NCBI GenBank assembly: GCA_020634555.1 | Contig: JACKBK010000001.1 | Coordinates: forward strand, 62,001-126,000 | DNA from: Caldilineae bacterium | Lineage (GTDB): Bacteria > Chloroflexota > Anaerolineae > JAAEKA01 | Length of the DNA stretch: 64,000 nucleotides | Direction of reading: 5' to 3' | Part shown: positions 61,405 through 64,000 of the stretch, piece after piece | Numbering within the stretch: position 1 is the first letter of the stretch | Layout of the letters: every line of letters starts with the position of its first letter | Position numbers and translations under genes: made by a program | The notes under the pieces: generated by a model | What the model saw: the letters and a program-made list of their open reading frames with translations, nothing else | Database searches by the model: none | What the model was told of the DNA's origin: nothing

Positions 61405-61434
61405 CAAACAAAAACCGGGCACCTGTGTGCCCGG
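61405..61434 (-). terminator. Rho-independent terminator after the cytochrome gene
   Basis: Minus strand: stem CCGGGCAC (61415-61422 with 61427-61434) followed by TTTTTGTTTG. It lies 27 bases past the cytochrome stop codon. Confidence 0.85.
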
Positions 61435-61460
61435 CTGTTGGAGCGAAATCTCGTGCGGTA

Positions 61461-63692
61461 TTAACTCCCCGGCTGGTGGCAGGAAAGGCACATTTCGTTG
61501 GAATAGCCCTCGTGGTTGCTGGGGAACGGCTTGACGCTGCCGGTGTAGTGGCAGGTCAAGCACTGGTTTTCCTGGCCCGTGATGTCGTGTGGTATCTCAG
61601 GAGCGCTGGCGGCGGCGGCACCATCGTCGCCCGAACTTGTGTCACCTGAGCTTGTGTCGCCCGATGCCACCGGCAGGTGACATTGCAAACACATGTCGCT
61701 GGTTCGGCCAGTGTGGTCAGCGGGGAAGGGCTTGACGCCGTTTTCGCCGTGGCACAGCACACAGTCATCGCGGCCTTCCAGTGGATGCGGCACGCCAGGT
61801 ATGCCGGTCGATTCCTGGGCGGCCGTCGTGGCGGTTGGTTCCGGTGTTGCTTCCTGAACTGCAGTTGCCACTGGTGTTGCAGAGGCCGGCGCCTCGGTCG
61901 CGGCCGGCGCTGCATCAGAAGCCGGCTGATGGCACATCTGGCACTGGTCAACCGTGCGCCCCTCGTGGTCGGCCGGATATGGCTTGATGCCGCCGGTCGC
62001 GTGGCAGGCCAGGCAGTTGTCACGGCCATCCAGGGAGTGCGGGATAGCTGGCGGTCCGCCGGCCGGCGCCGGTGTCTCAGTCGCGCCAGCTTCGACACTC
62101 TTGGGGGTCGGCTCGACTGCATCGCCCGGCTCGGCCACCCCGGCCGAAGGCTCGATGGTGCCCGTCACCTGATGGCATTGGGTACACATGGTCACGTCGA
62201 AGCTCTCGTGACCGTCCGGGAACGGATGGACACCCTCTGGACCGTGGCAGATCTTACAGTCGGTGTTGGGACCGATGGGGTGGGGAATTACTTCCGGTGT
62301 ACCGGATCCGGGCACCTTGGGCGGCGCAACCAGATTGCTGATGCTGGGGGCGTTCAAACCAACGAACTTCCATTCGGTGGCGTGACAGGCCGCGTTGGAA
62401 CAAAAGCTGGAGTTGTCCGTTCCACCGGGGTTGCTCACATCATGGCATTCGGCACAGGATTCATCGAACACATAGCGATGTTGAGCCAGCCAGTTTGAGT
62501 TCTTGTGCGACTCAGGCTCGTTCGATGTATCGAGGTTGATGACCGGCGGCTGCTGGCCGGGTTTCACGATTTCAGGAATCGAGTGGCAGACGTTGCACTC
62601 CAGGCGAATAGTCTCACCGGTCTCGGTAGTGTGCTTACCGTCGTGGCAGCGGAAACAACCGGGGAAGTCCTTGTGGCCGACGTTGTTGGGGTGCGTCTGC
62701 CAGCCCACGGACATGTCAGGAAAGACCGTCTCGTCAAACATGGTCTTGATCTGGTCGATAGCCTTAGCGACCTTGTCCTGATTGGCTGCATAGTACGCCG
62801 GGTAGTTCTGGCTATAGAACTCATCCAGCCGATCGACGGCGTCATGAGCCTCTTCTACGGTGGCATAAGGCGCACTTAGCAGACCCGCTCCCTTGGCCTT
62901 GATGTAAGGCATGTCCTTGTCGATCTGGCCGGTGTTCAGCGCGACATCCATCGAGTCGTTGGGTGATCGGAAGTTGTGCGAGATTCGATTGTGGCAGTCG
63001 ATGCAGTCCATACGCTTCAACTCAGCAGCGTTGACCTCACCGAAATCAGGCGGCAAACCAGCCTCGGAATCAAAATACTCGGTGACCGTTCCATCTTTGG
63101 CGACCGACTTGACGTACGGAATAGTCTGCTTGAGTGGATCGTCCGTGTAGAAATAAACCTCACTGTCGATGTGCCAGTGAATGCCCTTGCCCAGACCCTG
63201 CTCCTCCTTGCCGCCGCCTGTTTTGAAGGTCATGTAGTAGCGTTCTTCGCTGTTGGTCTCGTCCGTCAGGAAGCGGCTGAACTGCTCAAACGTGTCAAAG
63301 GAGAACTTGTCCGGGTTGTGGCATTTCTCGCACGTATCACGCGCCGGTTTCAGATTCTTCACGTAGATCGGGGGATCATAGGTGTTGAACAACGCGTTGG
63401 TGACATGAGTGATCTCTTTGGCTTTGGCAGGCACTGCTTGGCGAAAGCTATCCTGACCAAGATGACAGTCAACACAGGCGACGCGCGCGTGGGGAGACAC
63501 CTGATAGGCCGTATATTCCGGCGGCATGGTATGGCAGGTCGTGCCGCAGAACTCCGGGCTGTTGGTATACTCCCAGGCAGTCGCACTGGCAACTACTGCG
63601 AAGCCGATAACAAACGCAAAAACGGCCAGACCCAGCACCCAGGCCAGCCAGCGTGGTATAGAGCGGAACCAACTGAAAAAACGATTTATCAT
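61461..63692 (-). CDS. Multiheme c-type cytochrome (NapC/NirT-like N-terminus, tandem diheme modules)
   Basis: 743 residues. A membrane anchor at about 15-40 leads into a periplasmic or outer-face region with 16 heme motifs: fourteen CXXCH, one CX3CH (CGTTCH, 49-54) and one CX4CH (CSNAACH). The first is the NapC/NirT-type quinol-side heme. The C-terminal third holds four diheme modules of similar sequence (469-507, 550-588, 634-672, 700-739), each of the type PHPL-G-D-C--CHG-GVKPFPADH-GRT-D-C--CH, linked by Ala/Thr/Pro-rich spacers. It would carry electrons from the quinone pool to an unknown acceptor. No catalytic subunit is adjacent. A consensus promoter and a terminator frame it. Confidence 0.92.
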   Translation of the reverse strand: MINRFFSWFRSIPRWLAWVLGLAVFAFVIGFAVVASATAWEYTNSPEFCGTTCHTMPPEYTAYQVSPHARVACVDCHLGQDSFRQAVPAKAKEITHVTNALFNTYDPPIYVKNLKPARDTCEKCHNPDKFSFDTFEQFSRFLTDETNSEERYYMTFKTGGGKEEQGLGKGIHWHIDSEVYFYTDDPLKQTIPYVKSVAKDGTVTEYFDSEAGLPPDFGEVNAAELKRMDCIDCHNRISHNFRSPNDSMDVALNTGQIDKDMPYIKAKGAGLLSAPYATVEEAHDAVDRLDEFYSQNYPAYYAANQDKVAKAIDQIKTMFDETVFPDMSVGWQTHPNNVGHKDFPGCFRCHDGKHTTETGETIRLECNVCHSIPEIVKPGQQPPVINLDTSNEPESHKNSNWLAQHRYVFDESCAECHDVSNPGGTDNSSFCSNAACHATEWKFVGLNAPSISNLVAPPKVPGSGTPEVIPHPIGPNTDCKICHGPEGVHPFPDGHESFDVTMCTQCHQVTGTIEPSAGVAEPGDAVEPTPKSVEAGATETPAPAGGPPAIPHSLDGRDNCLACHATGGIKPYPADHEGRTVDQCQMCHQPASDAAPAATEAPASATPVATAVQEATPEPTATTAAQESTGIPGVPHPLEGRDDCVLCHGENGVKPFPADHTGRTSDMCLQCHLPVASGDTSSGDTSSGDDGAAAASAPEIPHDITGQENQCLTCHYTGSVKPFPSNHEGYSNEMCLSCHQPGS

Positions 63693-63740
63693 GAAGAGCG
63701 TCCTAACAAAGCAGTGCGGAGAATATCACAATTGGCAGGC

Positions 63741-63769
63741 AATATATCATTCTTAATACCCTCTGTCAA
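63741..63769 (-). promoter_or_regulatory. Promoter of the multiheme cytochrome gene
   Basis: Minus strand TTGACA (63764-63769), 17 bases, TATATT (63741-63746), 48 bases before the ATG: a near-consensus sigma70 promoter. Confidence 0.75.
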
Positions 63770-63807
63770 ATGGAATCACGCACATTTTCACCGATCCAAT
63801 CGCCGTC

Positions 63808-64000
63808 TCACTCCTGTCCAGACAAAAAGACACCGATGTGGTTCTTGACAGCGTAGGTTGCTAGTTCAATACGGTTTGCCAAGTTCAGCTTGCCAAGCAG
63901 CCCGCTGACGTGGTTGCTGACGGTCCGTTCGCTTATCATCAACGCATCGGCGATCTCGCGGTTGCTTTTTCCCTGTGAGACCAGCTCCAACACCTCTATC
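63808..64000 (-). CDS. LuxR/NarL-family regulator, C-terminal part (5' end outside the window)
   Basis: The frame is open to the window edge. The visible 63 residues are the LuxR-type helix-turn-helix: IEVLELVSQGKSNREIADALMISERTVSNHVSGLLGKL, with the recognition helix TVSNHVSGLLGKL. The N-terminal sensing or receiver domain is beyond the window. It is just upstream of the multiheme cytochrome on the same strand (its promoter lies between them), so it could regulate that gene. Confidence 0.88.
   Translation of the reverse strand, partial: IEVLELVSQGKSNREIADALMISERTVSNHVSGLLGKLNLANRIELATYAVKNHIGVFLSGQE

Overview
The window is about 64 kb of dense, G+C-rich bacterial DNA with roughly 56 protein-coding genes, no rRNA or tRNA that I can recognise, no prophage and no insertion sequence. 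A GTP-type PEP carboxykinase, a sufCBD cluster headed by a SufR-like regulator, a multiheme c-type cytochrome whose first heme motif reads CGTTCH, secreted proteins with an LFLPLIA-type stretch after the signal peptide, and surface proteins ending in a membrane anchor plus RRMRTN all point to Chloroflexota (Anaerolineae or Caldilineae relatives). That assignment is an inference from gene types, not from a marker phylogeny.

Layout: 1-2600, the end of a phosphofructokinase gene and PEP carboxykinase (opposed control points of glycolysis). 2784-8548, a tight six-gene minus-strand run: a small hypothetical protein, penicillin acylase family hydrolase, EstA-like esterase, SanA-like membrane protein, low-molecular-weight phosphatase and fructosamine kinase; the last two overlap by 4 bases and suggest protein deglycation. 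8861-10128, a secreted protein and RadC. 10152-12514, an ECF transporter with a fused double ATPase and an S component but no T component. 12999-17805, DinB-like protein, CcrM-like methyltransferase, orphan carrier protein, SRPBCC protein, glycosyltransferase and M32 carboxypeptidase. 18107-20202, cyclophilin, thioredoxin-fold protein and a beta-hydroxyacid dehydrogenase.

20386-29198 looks like a signalling and cell-surface block: receiver-PAS-histidine kinase, subtilase, NarL-type regulator, a second regulator of the same length whose receiver has lost its key residues, and two large secreted proteins with the same C-terminal anchor. 29365-34939 holds sufR-sufC-sufB-sufD and a thiosulfate sulfurtransferase, separated by unusual low-complexity palindromic spacers. 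35035-39951 is mixed (pRiA4b ORF3-like protein, secreted protein, VapBC-like pair, GNAT, RsmD, YdjM-like membrane protein, Gly/Gln/Asn-rich secreted protein). 40060-48533 is a minus-strand envelope group: B12-binding radical SAM protein, membrane glycosyltransferase, SUMF1-like protein, flippase and a class A penicillin-binding protein. 48657-50432 has slipin, a hypothetical protein and a ComEA-like protein. 50419-59746 is mostly minus strand: BrkB-like protein, glycerate kinase, universal stress protein, Na/Pi-cotransporter-like protein, ClC channel, oligoendopeptidase F, ATP-grasp protein and a 65-residue protein. The window ends with RadA, a 16-heme-site cytochrome and the tail of a LuxR-family regulator.

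Non-coding DNA is rich in dispersed palindromes of at least five types. The most striking is a 248-bp highly structured element with 46-bp terminal inverted repeats at 21945-22192. Many clear sigma70-type promoters (TTGNNN, 17-18 bases, TACAAT/TATAAT-like) could be placed.
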